Origin: Cryptosporidium bovis
Lineage: Eukaryota > Apicomplexa > Conoidasida > Eucoccidiorida > Cryptosporidiidae
DNA length: 64,000 nt
Reading direction: 5' to 3'
Assembly: GCA_009768925.2 (NCBI GenBank)
Contig: VHIT02000017.1
Coordinates: 1 to 64,000 of the forward strand
In this document: in pieces, positions 39,901 through 48,832 of the stretch
How positions within the stretch are numbered: the first letter of the stretch is position 1
How the letters are laid out: the number at the start of each line of letters is the position of its first letter
Made by a program: the position numbers and the translations under genes
The notes under the pieces: model-generated
What the model was told of the DNA's origin: nothing
The model's database searches: none
What the model saw: only the letters and a program-made list of their open reading frames with translations

Positions 39901-41165
39901 ATACAATTGAAGGGATATCGGTGATAAGATGCTCCAATTGTGGCCTTGATAATTTTCTGAAGAGGATGCAATACTTGATAGACTATGAATCTGCTCCTTG
40001 GAGATGTTTTTGCCTTGTACAAAGATGGATGGGGATTCACATTGATTTATTGGGAGCTTGCATTGTTTCTTCTCTTGGAATTTTCTGTGTACTTGCCAAA
40101 AATAACCTTTCAGTAGGATCAATTGGTATTGCGTTTCAATGTTCTTCATCTTTAACACAACTTGTATTGTGGATGATCAGAACTGCTGCTGAAACAGAGA
40201 ATAACTTCTTATCCTTTGAGAGAGTTCGTGAACTTATTGAAAAGACTGCTCAAGAACAGAACATTGATGAATACAACATTATAAATGATGATCAAACATT
40301 GTACAATAATGATTCGTCAAAAAACAATGAAAATAAATTGCTGAACAAACCTACTAATCACAAAGATCAATGTTCAGATTCTTTACTTATAAACATTGAC
40401 AATTCCAACCTAATTGTCAAGGACTGGCCAAAAGAAGGCAATATTAAATTTGAAAATGTCGTGCTTCAGTATAATATCTCAGAACCTCCAGTAATTAACG
40501 ATTTAACACTTTCAATAAAGGGTGGAACTAAAGTTGGAATTTGTGGTAGAACAGGATCAGGAAAGTCGTCACTTCTTTCGACTATATTAAGACTTTACGA
40601 CATTGAAAAAGGAAGAATCCTAATTGATGGAGTTGATATTTCGAAAGTATCTCTTAAACAATTAAGGTCACTTGTTACTATTATTCCTCAGGAACCAAAT
40701 ATACTTACCGGAACACTGAGGTATAATCTAGATCCTCATAATAAATTTACTGATGATGATATCAAAGAAGCACTAGTACACTCAAATTCGATATCATTTG
40801 TCAACTCTCTTCCAGATGGGATTAATACCCAAATGTCCGGTGTTTTTAGTAATATATCCATTGGACAAAAACAACTTATATGCCTTGCTAGAGCTTTATT
40901 AAGGAAAAGTAAAATAATTCTTTTCGACGAAGCTACTTCCTCAGTGGATATTGCAACGGATAATATAATTCAAAATATTGTTAAAAAACATTTTAGTAAT
41001 TGCACAATACTATCCATTGCCCACAGAGTTCATACTATTATTGATTTCGACTACATTATTGTTTTAGATAAAGGAAGAGTTATTGAATATGACACTCCTC
41101 ACAATTTGCTGTCAAACACTTCATCAGTATTTTATTCTATTGTAAATGAAATTAATGCATTATAA
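36903..41165 (+). CDS. ABC transporter, ABCC/MRP type, full-length
   Basis: A 1420-residue exporter with the order TMD1-NBD1-TMD2-NBD2 and no extra N-terminal membrane domain, as in short MRPs. NBD1: Walker A GSVGSGKT (481-488), signature LSGGQ (571-575), Walker B ILDD with D595-D596. NBD2: Walker A GRTGSGKS (1215-1222), a deviant signature ISIGQ (1318-1322), Walker B LFDE with D1342-E1343, then the H-loop SIAHR. The Asp in place of the catalytic Glu in NBD1 is typical of ABCC proteins, so only site 2 should hydrolyse ATP well. A Ser/Asn/Asp-rich linker joins NBD1 to TMD2 (about 680-795). Substrates of the family include organic anions, conjugates and drugs; location would be the plasma membrane or the feeder interface. 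Single exon; start at the first ATG. Confidence 0.95.
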   Translation: MQKILSESVYSKLNENELKKHIEVDDDKEVYKVNGKLPEFISSFLSRYPRHQFIFKRGLLNTILFRWLDPIFQASNKGEYITDNEINKADDDKDIRMEYEYFIKNWKEEFSKPESKHSLYYSTYKVILKTFFLRIISILSLKLIHDIIHTIRPWQIKGILAWINDPNGTRSSGIFRFMLIVVFDIISGSLLQQYFRESFSLSIMLKGVMNYALSHKLVKLPKRIATSNMPKCISFFSSESTHILDTGNAMLAVPSMIFQNILLLISLYKFIGVSAFIGYIIIALSLFLNGFLLRMTQLTRNKYINSMNDRISLSSEFVHSFKQIKCYAWESYYLKNITSVREKELKNLSIWRFYNQFCYVLASLGISISPVISFGSFFLFTRTFPVDIIFTSILVFELLQVTMVLLPRGLSSLQKIANTYTRLSDFLLLDEIEPREMITDPKHENDAVIFDDVSFNYQNNDCVLKSINLIVRKKETVGIIGSVGSGKTTIIELILNEIKPTSGSVNSNGSVFYCPQTSWVTNNTIRDNIILDLPYDKKWYDEVVNACSLIYDFKAMPSGDLTMIGENGINLSGGQKQRISLARAVYQNPDIFILDDVFSALDNIVANNIFQECILGLLKDKTIILATNKLDVLTHLDKVAFISNKELSYFGPPTEKLFSHPEFRDFLINMNKIQSQINQIIDDVVPIEEIEEINNNSDQGDSNNKLKISNTITSMNISVNSMNSDDNLSDSNINNDISPSNASRRGSRLSLSELRVKYERESKSKLNDNLNGDDQDKDKSLVSQNSYSDNGKYKFDSNKLNKNKIDFSLYLEYIKQIKYGIFVVSVICTYLCSISMLSTSFWLSSWSKDMNKYKISTGILIFFLLSILQPIFILLFKFTNIYMTNNASKRIYSELLMKLTFSRLSFYESIPIGVILSRITSDVVSVDELLPQNLSDLLFSMSRVTIFIGYFIFLDYKFLFLFLTLLFLFVRIKDQALNANRQLKRIFHRRSSPILSSVSHTIEGISVIRCSNCGLDNFLKRMQYLIDYESAPWRCFCLVQRWMGIHIDLLGACIVSSLGIFCVLAKNNLSVGSIGIAFQCSSSLTQLVLWMIRTAAETENNFLSFERVRELIEKTAQEQNIDEYNIINDDQTLYNNDSSKNNENKLLNKPTNHKDQCSDSLLINIDNSNLIVKDWPKEGNIKFENVVLQYNISEPPVINDLTLSIKGGTKVGICGRTGSGKSSLLSTILRLYDIEKGRILIDGVDISKVSLKQLRSLVTIIPQEPNILTGTLRYNLDPHNKFTDDDIKEALVHSNSISFVNSLPDGINTQMSGVFSNISIGQKQLICLARALLRKSKIILFDEATSSVDIATDNIIQNIVKKHFSNCTILSIAHRVHTIIDFDYIIVLDKGRVIEYDTPHNLLSNTSSVFYSIVNEINAL

Positions 41166-41283
41166 TTATGAAGTTTTATTACACTAAACGTATTATACGA
41201 ATCCGTTATGTTTCTCTAATTACTTTGGATTTACTGGATTTATTTATTACTAGTTAATGATTGGAAACTTTAATATTTATTTT

Positions 41284-44200
41284 TTAAATGGTTGTTTTAT
41301 CTTCTTTCAAACCATCACTATTTATAAAATACAAATCCTTAAAGTTACTTAGCTCAATACCATATTTGATACTTAACATAAATATTTTTTCCAAATAATT
41401 TAGTTTCTTATTACTATTTATAAGTTGTTTTGTGTAGTATATATCTAATTCTTTAAATTTATTCTTTATCATGTTACCGTTATTCCTCAAATTTTCGTTT
41501 TCGGTAATTAAACTGTTTAATTTGTCTTGCAATATTTTGTATTCAGAATTCATTTTTTCTATTATAAACTCATTTTGGTTGTTCAAATTTGATACTTCTG
41601 TGTAATTTTGCTTTATTTCATCCATGATATTCTGTTGACTGTTTATTTTCTCATTCAATAATGTTATTTCTCCATTCAATTCTAATGTTTTCGTTTTCAC
41701 TAATAATTCCATAAAATGCATCCAATCTAATGGTATGTTGTTTCTTATTGCCAAGTCTTTTAAAAAATTCGACATTTTCACGTTAACTGTATTGCTTCTT
41801 ATATCATTATTATCACGTATCTCCATTATTTTACTTGATATATATTCGCCTATATCTTTTTCCTTGCTGTCAGACCATTTTTCCATGTAATCTCTTAAAT
41901 AATCTTTTACTCCGTTCATTTGATTTAATATTCTGTTTATTTTTTCTTTGTCATCATCATTAATATTATCTTTTATTGTGCATATTATATCACTCCAAAA
42001 GTCATCACAAACTTCATATATATAACGATAAACATTAGATATTTCTAATGCATTGCTCAGTGAATTTATTATGATATTTGAATTTTTTATACCTTCCATC
42101 ATAGTTGATTCTATAGTTCCGTTTACTCCTTCATTCATTAACTCGGAAGACTTTTTTATTTTACTTAATGAAACCTCAGCCTTTAGTTTTCCTATCTCAT
42201 TCAATAGTTGACTCCTTACATTTTTAATTTCATACTCATATCTTTCTCTACATTCTCTTGTATTATTCAAGTAGAAAGTCTTTTCCTCCTCCATTTTATT
42301 TATTATTAATCCTACCTTTATTTCTAATTCCCTGCAGTGATTGTGAATCATCTCATATTCCTCTCTTAATACGTGCAAACATGTTACTAATTTCCAAAAT
42401 AATATCTCAATTTTTTTCAATGATAGTGGAAATTTATCTATTTCCTCACTTGTTATTTTTTTACCAAATTCTTTTTTCAGTGCCATTCTTGATATAATCT
42501 CTACTTCCCTGTCAAAATCACTCTCAAAGTCAAAATCATCTAATGGAAATTTACCATTACCAAATACATTAGAATCTGTAATATTTCCATAGTCTAGAGC
42601 AATCTCAAGTAATTTATTTGAATTTGTAATAAATGGAACGATTCCAATGCTTTTTACAGTAAAGTCACTTTTTAATATTTCAACAATATTATATTTGTCA
42701 CTAGTTACTATTTCGTTAAATGGTGATTTACATTCATTATTATCGGTATAATTTTCTTCACTAGTTATCCTACTTATTAGACTTTTCCAACTATTTGTTA
42801 TTGCCATAAACTCACTCATTATATTTAATTCGTTTATTCCTTCTTCTTTTAAATAACTGGACATTTCCCACAATTTGGATATCTCGATTATATCACCATC
42901 TTCATTGTTCTCACAAGAATTACTTGCTATATTTTCTATGGCACTCATTAGATCCAAGTCACCATTATTATCAATTTGAGATAACAACAATTTCTGATTT
43001 TTTAAAGTGTATATTTTCTTATTCAAATATTCGATGCCTTTCTTCAATAATAATTTTTCGTGATTTAACTGCCTAACTTTTTCCCTTAACTGCCTTTTCT
43101 CATCTTCACAAACTAATTTTCCGTATACCTCCCCAAATGTATCGCTACCATCGCAATAACAATTATTCTCCTCTTCAAGCTCTTTTTTAACATTGCTCTC
43201 AGCTCTTGTATTCATAATAAATTCTTTTAGCTGATCAATTCTATTGCTTTTTAATAATGTATCACTTAATAGATCACACATAACCTTCAAACAATCATTC
43301 ACAAGATTATTGTTCTGTACAAGTATCTCAATATCAAAACCTGAGTCTGATACTTTGTCTTTGTCTAATCCCATTTTATTCAAAGTCTTTGGATGTTGTT
43401 GATACCTGTCTATTATATGCTTTATATTACCTAGAATTTTATCCGTTCTCATTCTTTCCATTTTATAATTAATATCTATTCTCTCCTGAATATTATTTTT
43501 GTCACCTGATATTTTTTTCCACCATAACTCTGCCATTGTATATATTTTTATAAATTGGTCATTTAAACTTGTAATTCTTTCGAATAAAGGTGTATCAGTT
43601 GAAATATCTGTAATATATCTAAAAATAATTGATCTTAGCTTCCTATTCTCAGTTTTATAACTTTTTATCTCCTCATTTAATATTTTCTCCATCTCGTCTC
43701 TTTTTTTGTTTTCTTCTTTCATTATTTCTTTCAAATATTTTAATTGATTTTGTGAATTAAAGTTTATGTCAGATATATCATTCACACATCTATTATCAGA
43801 TTCGTTTTCATTATTAGTATTATTATTGTATACCGAATTCGATATTTGTAAATTGAGTGTTTGATTGTTTTGTAATACTCTTAACATTGATTGCGATGAT
43901 TTTTTTTCTTGGATTAATTTATTTTTATATTCGCTTTCTATTTCCCGTATTTTATCTTCACATTCAAGTTTCAGCCTATCTATCCTTTTTTCACACTCTT
44001 CTTCCATTAAATTTATTTTTTTCTCGTATGATTCCCGTTCTATTGCTTGTTCCTCTTTTGTTCTAACAAGCTGTTTCACACAATATTCTATACAACGCCT
44101 TATTTTAATATTGAATTCATTATTATTATTACCATCGATATTCGCTTTCTCACTATTTAATTCACCGAGTTTATCGTTCAATCCCTCAAAAAAAATATTT

Positions 44201-44808
44201 AGGTTATCTGATAATTTAATCATTTTGTCATCCATTTCGATTAATTCGCCAAATCTTTGAATTTTATCGTAATAAGCACCTCCACTGAAGTGCTTCTCAA
44301 CTATTTGTTCACCTGTTACTTCTTTTGGCCTTGAATCCGTCTCAAAAAGTCTTATTTGAGTCTTTGGCGATAACTGGAGACTTCCCCCAACAATTAAACT
44401 TTTTACTGAAGAGTCTCCCATCAAAAATTCTGCTATTTGCTTGTCTGGGGGTGGAATAAATTCAAACGAAGACTCCCTTTTAAATGCACAATGGTATAAG
44501 AAAAAAAATATAATTAATGCATTGTAAATTGATGAAAGTCTATTACTTTTTATTCCGTCCTCATCAATTAATCTTGAATAATCTATACTTAATGTCCTAA
44601 ATATTGCTTCTACTTGCCTCCAATGGTCTGAAAGACTATCTATCCCTGTTTTCATATTTACTAAACTGGGCCATACAATAAAGCATAAGTTTAATATTAA
44701 TTCCCCATCTGAAAAATCGTTCCAACTTAATTCTTTCTCAAAAACATTACTCACCCAGCTCAAGAGTTCTCTTTTGCCTATTTGTACGAGTCTTCCCTTT
44801 TCAGACAT
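41284..44808 (-). CDS. Hook-like protein: N-terminal CH-type domain plus long coiled coil
   Basis: A 1174-residue protein. Residues about 10-125 resemble the variant calponin-homology domain of Hook or EB1 proteins: RELLSWVSNVFEKELSW, DFSDGELILNLCFIVWPSLV, then DHWRQVEAIFRTLSIDYSRL, which matches the Hook pattern of a Trp-anchored helix after a loop. From about residue 180 to the end the protein is almost continuous charged, heptad-like coiled coil with Asn-rich breaks. Hook proteins link vesicular cargo to dynein-dynactin and activate motility; in the apicomplexan Toxoplasma a HOOK complex works in apical secretory-organelle trafficking. This gene lies 6-9 kb from the dynein heavy chain gene. 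An EB1-like microtubule-tip role is the alternative. It converges with the ABC transporter gene, 118 bases apart. Confidence 0.85.
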   Translation of the reverse strand: MSEKGRLVQIGKRELLSWVSNVFEKELSWNDFSDGELILNLCFIVWPSLVNMKTGIDSLSDHWRQVEAIFRTLSIDYSRLIDEDGIKSNRLSSIYNALIIFFFLYHCAFKRESSFEFIPPPDKQIAEFLMGDSSVKSLIVGGSLQLSPKTQIRLFETDSRPKEVTGEQIVEKHFSGGAYYDKIQRFGELIEMDDKMIKLSDNLNIFFEGLNDKLGELNSEKANIDGNNNNEFNIKIRRCIEYCVKQLVRTKEEQAIERESYEKKINLMEEECEKRIDRLKLECEDKIREIESEYKNKLIQEKKSSQSMLRVLQNNQTLNLQISNSVYNNNTNNENESDNRCVNDISDINFNSQNQLKYLKEIMKEENKKRDEMEKILNEEIKSYKTENRKLRSIIFRYITDISTDTPLFERITSLNDQFIKIYTMAELWWKKISGDKNNIQERIDINYKMERMRTDKILGNIKHIIDRYQQHPKTLNKMGLDKDKVSDSGFDIEILVQNNNLVNDCLKVMCDLLSDTLLKSNRIDQLKEFIMNTRAESNVKKELEEENNCYCDGSDTFGEVYGKLVCEDEKRQLREKVRQLNHEKLLLKKGIEYLNKKIYTLKNQKLLLSQIDNNGDLDLMSAIENIASNSCENNEDGDIIEISKLWEMSSYLKEEGINELNIMSEFMAITNSWKSLISRITSEENYTDNNECKSPFNEIVTSDKYNIVEILKSDFTVKSIGIVPFITNSNKLLEIALDYGNITDSNVFGNGKFPLDDFDFESDFDREVEIISRMALKKEFGKKITSEEIDKFPLSLKKIEILFWKLVTCLHVLREEYEMIHNHCRELEIKVGLIINKMEEEKTFYLNNTRECRERYEYEIKNVRSQLLNEIGKLKAEVSLSKIKKSSELMNEGVNGTIESTMMEGIKNSNIIINSLSNALEISNVYRYIYEVCDDFWSDIICTIKDNINDDDKEKINRILNQMNGVKDYLRDYMEKWSDSKEKDIGEYISSKIMEIRDNNDIRSNTVNVKMSNFLKDLAIRNNIPLDWMHFMELLVKTKTLELNGEITLLNEKINSQQNIMDEIKQNYTEVSNLNNQNEFIIEKMNSEYKILQDKLNSLITENENLRNNGNMIKNKFKELDIYYTKQLINSNKKLNYLEKIFMLSIKYGIELSNFKDLYFINSDGLKEDKTTI

Positions 44809-45289
44809 TTTTGCCCTTAAATATTCACATCACCTAGAAATAATCCCTATTTTTGAAAAATTTCTATATTTAATATCTTCATCTAGAAAATTTTTATTTT
44901 CTCTCAAATTGTTTTATATTTGCTACCTATTGCACATCTATTATGTTAATAATATAATAAAATGATGGAAGACCGTTCCCGCCTAAAACACATGTGGCCA
45001 ATACATGCATACCGGTACTCAAATGCAAATAACTGCATAAAATTATTTGAACTAAGGAAAATAAGAGCGAAATGGAGAAATGGAACAGGTTTGTATTTAG
45101 AGTGGTTGAGTTTTGTTTTATACGATTTAATGATTGACTTAAATGAATAATATATAAAGTTGAAAATAAGAAGATGAATGGGGTTTGGAACTTGTGTGAA
45201 AAGAAAAAATAAACAAGAAGCTGTGAAAATATTAAATAAATAGCAAATAGTTAAACAAAGTTGTTGCTATCTTGATAGCATTTATAGAA
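44809..45289. promoter_or_regulatory. divergent promoter region with AP2-like motif and a small frame
   Basis: About 480 bases between the Hook-like gene (reverse) and the HAD phosphatase gene (forward). CATGCAT at 45004-45010 is an AP2-type motif. A 62-codon frame at 44962-45150 is listed separately as uncertain. Confidence 0.45.
44962..45150 (+). CDS. uncertain small basic protein
   Basis: A 62-codon frame starting ATGATG, with a basic N-terminal half (RSRLKHMWPIHAYRYS, FELRKIRAKWRNG) and a hydrophobic end. A GTTTGT donor after codon 43 could splice to an acceptor near 45167-45171, giving other short C termini, so the 3' end is unsure. No family recognised. It may be a real short gene, or an upstream frame in the leader of the HAD phosphatase gene 140 bases on. 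Confidence 0.3.
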   Translation: MMEDRSRLKHMWPIHAYRYSNANNCIKLFELRKIRAKWRNGTGLYLEWLSFVLYDLMIDLNE

Positions 45290-45925
45290 ATGTTAAACAA
45301 GGATGAGGTATTTAATTTACTAAAAAAAAGAAATAGAGTAGAGGGACTACTGGGATGGGAAAAGACGTTGATAATAGTAGATTGGGATGATACGTTAATT
45401 CCAACAACTTGGATGACAAGTAACACAAGGTTTGATTTAAAGAATCAACAACTGGGTACAATATTATCATTATTTTTTCAAGAAGCAATGAAACTTGGTG
45501 AGGTTGTAATAATAACAAACGCAGATCCAAGTTGGGTTTATGAAATATCAGAAAGGTATTTACAGGAGATACTGTTTTATCTAAGAAAAATACCAATATG
45601 TTCAGCAAGGCAATTTTCAACAAAAAATACACATGATATGGTTAACTGGAAATTTAGAGCGTTTTATAACGTGATACAATATTTCTGTGATAAAGAAGAT
45701 GGTATTAAAAAAATAATAAGCATAGGAGATAGTTATTGGGACAGGGATGCTGTGTTTAGTGTTTATGAGAGGAATAAAAAAATTGAAATAATTCCAAAAG
45801 CAGTGAAATTTGTTAATTCTCCAACATATGAGACCCTTTGCGAACAAATAATTATTTTGACTTCTTGTTTACAGGAAATTGTAATATGTGATGGAGCGAA
45901 AATATACGAAATGAGAACAAAATAG
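45290..45925 (+). CDS. HAD-superfamily hydrolase (protist WDDT-type phosphatase)
   Basis: A 211-residue protein from the ATG at 45290; the frame extends six codons upstream without another ATG. Full HAD signature: motif I VDWDDTLIPT (D31, D33, T35), motif II VVIITNAD (T76), a candidate motif III Lys in NWKFRA (K121), and motif IV IGDSYWDRDA (D147, D151). The WDDTL-P-TW form of motif I is characteristic of a group of small HAD proteins in protists and plants. It should be a Mg-dependent phosphohydrolase, cytosolic since there is no signal peptide; the substrate cannot be read from sequence. Length is that of a minimal core with a small cap. The upstream region is shared with the Hook-like gene. 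Confidence 0.9.
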   Translation: MLNKDEVFNLLKKRNRVEGLLGWEKTLIIVDWDDTLIPTTWMTSNTRFDLKNQQLGTILSLFFQEAMKLGEVVIITNADPSWVYEISERYLQEILFYLRKIPICSARQFSTKNTHDMVNWKFRAFYNVIQYFCDKEDGIKKIISIGDSYWDRDAVFSVYERNKKIEIIPKAVKFVNSPTYETLCEQIIILTSCLQEIVICDGAKIYEMRTK

Positions 45926-46032
45926 TAAACTTAATAGCGATTTAATATAAGAAAGAAATAATTTAGAAAAAAATATCACAGAACTAATACATACAAATTT
46001 TAAACATTTTTTGTTTAAAAGAAGGAAATAAT

Positions 46033-47130
46033 TTAAGAATCAATGCGTGTTTGGATATGATACCTGTAATATTGATCTATATCTGTAAAGTTTGCATTAT
46101 AAGTATTATCATTATTTATAGAAATCTCTTCAAGTTTGATTAGATACATTCTTGGCCACCTTTTCCCAGTAACAATAAATATTGGTTCATATTTATTAGA
46201 AGTGTTATTGTTAAACTTTTCAAGAGAATCATGATATGCAATGCCATTAAGCACATCATTACCAATATCAAAATGTTCATAAATGGTACTGTTTTTCGGA
46301 TCATATATATCACCAACGTAAGCAATAGATAAACATTTTCCATTATCTGGATTTATTTCAACAATAATATTAGATAAGAATATATTACCCCAAATAGTTT
46401 TTGTTGCAGGAATATATTCCATTTCATTAACATTAAATAGAGGCTTTCCAAGACAAGTTATCTTTATCTCATTTTTGACTATGATGTTTTCATTTGGAGA
46501 ATCAAAATCAGGTACTTCTAATTCAAGTAATTTATCAGATCCAGTTGTTGCCCAGAGTCTGTCATTATTATTTGACGTAAGACCCCATCCAATAAAGGGG
46601 AAAGAATATAACTTTCTTTTTGTTAGGTTGTATTTTAATGGATAAGCAATTAATATACCGGATGTCCAGGTCAGTTGAAGAATATTATCTTTGTATACAG
46701 TTGCTCCTTCACCCCAAAAATTTGGCTCCAAAACTCTATGTTTGAGATTATTCATGCTTGGAAATTCAACAAATCTGATAAAACTTCCCCGGTATAATCC
46801 AGCACTTTCTACAATAATACTTGAATTGAGAAAAGTTAGTCCTTGTATAAATGGAACAGCATTGATATTAAATGATTCATCGTATTCCATTCTGGTATTT
46901 TTAAGGGAATCGTATTGTTTGTGATAATGTGGATATTCATTTACTATCTTGTATGTATATATTTTTGGAAATGAAACGTTTTGTTCATTACTGGCTAGCA
47001 AGTCTGAAAAATAATGCTGGAAGAAGAGGTAGAAAAGGAAGAGGAGTCCCATTATAATTACATTTGTATTGAAAGGCGATAGTTTGAATTTGTTTACCTT
47101 TATTTTCGCTTTAATTTGTGATGGATACAT
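46033..47130 (-). CDS. glutaminyl-peptide cyclotransferase, plant/bacterial type, membrane-anchored
   Basis: A 365-residue enzyme of the beta-propeller glutaminyl cyclase family, which converts N-terminal Gln to pyroglutamate on secreted peptides. Family motifs in order: PFIQGLTF (93-100), VESAGLYRGSFIR (107-119), FWGEGATVYKDNILQLTW (138-155), GWGLTSN (181-187), LWATTGSDKLLELEVP (192-207), NEMEYIPATKTIWGNIF (235-251), LNGIAYHDS (294-302) and FIVTGKRWPRMYLI (318-331). These follow the repeating blades of the papaya-type enzyme. Residues 24-41 form one hydrophobic segment after a basic head, a type II signal anchor placing the catalytic domain in the ER/Golgi lumen or outside. Several N-x-S/T sites lie in the lumenal part. 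It converges with the HAD phosphatase gene. Start: first ATG. Confidence 0.92.
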   Translation of the reverse strand: MYPSQIKAKIKVNKFKLSPFNTNVIIMGLLFLFYLFFQHYFSDLLASNEQNVSFPKIYTYKIVNEYPHYHKQYDSLKNTRMEYDESFNINAVPFIQGLTFLNSSIIVESAGLYRGSFIRFVEFPSMNNLKHRVLEPNFWGEGATVYKDNILQLTWTSGILIAYPLKYNLTKRKLYSFPFIGWGLTSNNNDRLWATTGSDKLLELEVPDFDSPNENIIVKNEIKITCLGKPLFNVNEMEYIPATKTIWGNIFLSNIIVEINPDNGKCLSIAYVGDIYDPKNSTIYEHFDIGNDVLNGIAYHDSLEKFNNNTSNKYEPIFIVTGKRWPRMYLIKLEEISINNDNTYNANFTDIDQYYRYHIQTRIDS

Positions 47131-47530
47131 GTAATTAAAGAATTAATTATAGCGTAATCGAATGAATTTTTTATATTTAATTACCGGGAATAGTAATAAC
47201 GTAGTTTATTGCTCATATTTATTGCAAACTTAAAAAAAACTAAATAAAAACAATAATTAGAAGTAAAGCCAATTAATCATATTTAATTGTTAAATAAGAC
47301 ATTTCAAACATAAAAACGAAAATAACATTAGTGATTTATATATATATACTATTAGGTATGTTAAACCTTCGTATTAAATACAAGGAAGATAGTAATTTGC
47401 AACATGAAGTTATTGTACTAGTGATGTCTAATTGTCCATTCTATATCTCTGTGATTAAGATGGTTTTAGTTAGTATTAAAAAAATGGCGGTGGTTAGGAA
47501 CAATTTTTAATGCTAAGTTAACGAAATGAC
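47131..47530. other. intergenic, between reverse-strand genes
   Basis: About 400 AT-rich bases holding the glutaminyl cyclase promoter and the 3' end of the three-exon gene above it. A possible fourth exon of that gene after an acceptor-like TTAATCACAG near 47449-47458 (on the reverse strand) would add about ten codons; undecided. Confidence 0.4.
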
Positions 47531-48173
47531 TTACTTTGAAAGTGACCCAATAGCAAAAGAAATAGATACACAATGTTGTAAATATATTGCCTTTGATGCA
47601 CAAAGTTTATTTACACTCAAAAAGTGTAAAAATAAGTCAGAAGCATCTTCATCTTGAAAAGCAACCTTTGAAATTAAACTGTTTATGTCAAGTATTTCAA
47701 TGCACTTAGAGCACACTTTCTAAATAATGTAAATTAGAAACAGTAAGGTCAATTTAATTGTTATGATCATTTGTGTCCCCCTATTTCATTTGTTTCACTT
47801 AATATTGAAGTGAAACGAGTAGAGAACCAAGTGGAAAATGTTAAGTAACTTACTTGCGGTTTGAGTACTACTATTTCTCTACTTTTCGTGTTTAAACTGT
47901 AGTTTGTCCAGTAATAAAGTGTTTTTGTACATGCTCCGCATATTTCGCATTTCTGATTGATGCGTTAAGTATATTACTAAGCAAAAAACTATACATAAAA
48001 AAACATACCTTTGTTGGGATGTTGGAAATTTCTGCAACCTTACCATTATTACTTGTATTTATGCAATTTATCAATGGAATAGGAGCCAGTATAAGGGAGT
48101 ATGAATCTAGTTTCTCTTTTAGAAGCTGTATTTGAGCTTCTATTTTCTCTGAGTATGAGACTATATAGTCCAT
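47531..48173 (-). CDS. four-cysteine (zinc-ribbon-like) protein, three exons
   Basis: Exon 1 48173-48009, exon 2 47952-47854, exon 3 47719-47531; all junctions in phase 0 (165 + 99 + 189 bases, 150 residues). Donors are GTATGT and GTAAGT; acceptors AATCAG and TATTTAG. Exon 1 begins with a coiled-coil-like helix (MDYIVSYSEKIEAQIQLLKE). Exon 2 supplies KCEICGACTK and exon 3 KVCSKCIEIL, so splicing brings together two Cys-x2-Cys knuckles about 32 residues apart, as in zinc ribbons and HNH-like folds. The conserved His of HNH nucleases is not seen. The stop lies inside a GTAAGT-like donor, so the last few codons may differ if a further exon exists. No family recognised. Upstream is an E2F-like divergent promoter shared with the ASH2-like gene. 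Confidence 0.65.
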
Positions 48174-48832
48174 TTTAACACTACAAATGAATAAATCGTA
48201 GTAAATTCCAATTATTAACGATAAACAATAATCATTAACTTAATTAATCCCTCTTTTATTTTATATACCTTATTTTTATTATTTCTCCTTGATTTGACTA
48301 TTTAGAGCGGCGCCAAGATTCACATATTTTTTCAGATTTGAATATTGGTTATCATTTTTCTTCCTTGGAAATGCATGAAAAGTATAGAGAAAAATAAATA
48401 GGCACAGGAGAAGTTAAACGCAGAGATGGTGTACGATAGATGCATAATTTAACTTTTTTCCTCATTTCTTCTCGGTTTAAGTATGAAGTCGAAAGATATA
48501 GCTACTTGGCAGCGCTTTCACGAAATAATGGGAAAAGCATTTTATGAATAAATAGTACAAAAGATACAGGTAACATTGTATTCAATGTATAACTATAAAA
48601 ATTTAATTCATGTTTATTTTTTCGATCTTTTGGCTCCCAAGCTTTAGAAATTTGGGGACGGGAACTATATTTGGCGCCTGTTCAAATACACAAGTAAAAA
48701 GTGCTAGACATGCAATAATAAAATGTTAAGCAGGGTTAATAAATAAACAAATAGATTAATGTATCTTTGAGTTTTTATATTTTGCAAGGAATTCACATAT
48801 ATAAAGTCCGTGGTCATAATTAAAATCTCTAA
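48174..48832. promoter_or_regulatory. divergent promoter with two E2F-like sites and an AP2-like site
   Basis: 659 bases between the four-cysteine gene (reverse) and the ASH2-like gene (forward). GGCGCC cores at 48309-48314 (GCGGCGCCAAG) and 48673-48678 (ATTTGGCGCCTG), about 140-160 bases from the nearest start on each side, plus TGCATG at 48372-48377. The symmetry suggests each gene has its own E2F-type element. Confidence 0.6.
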
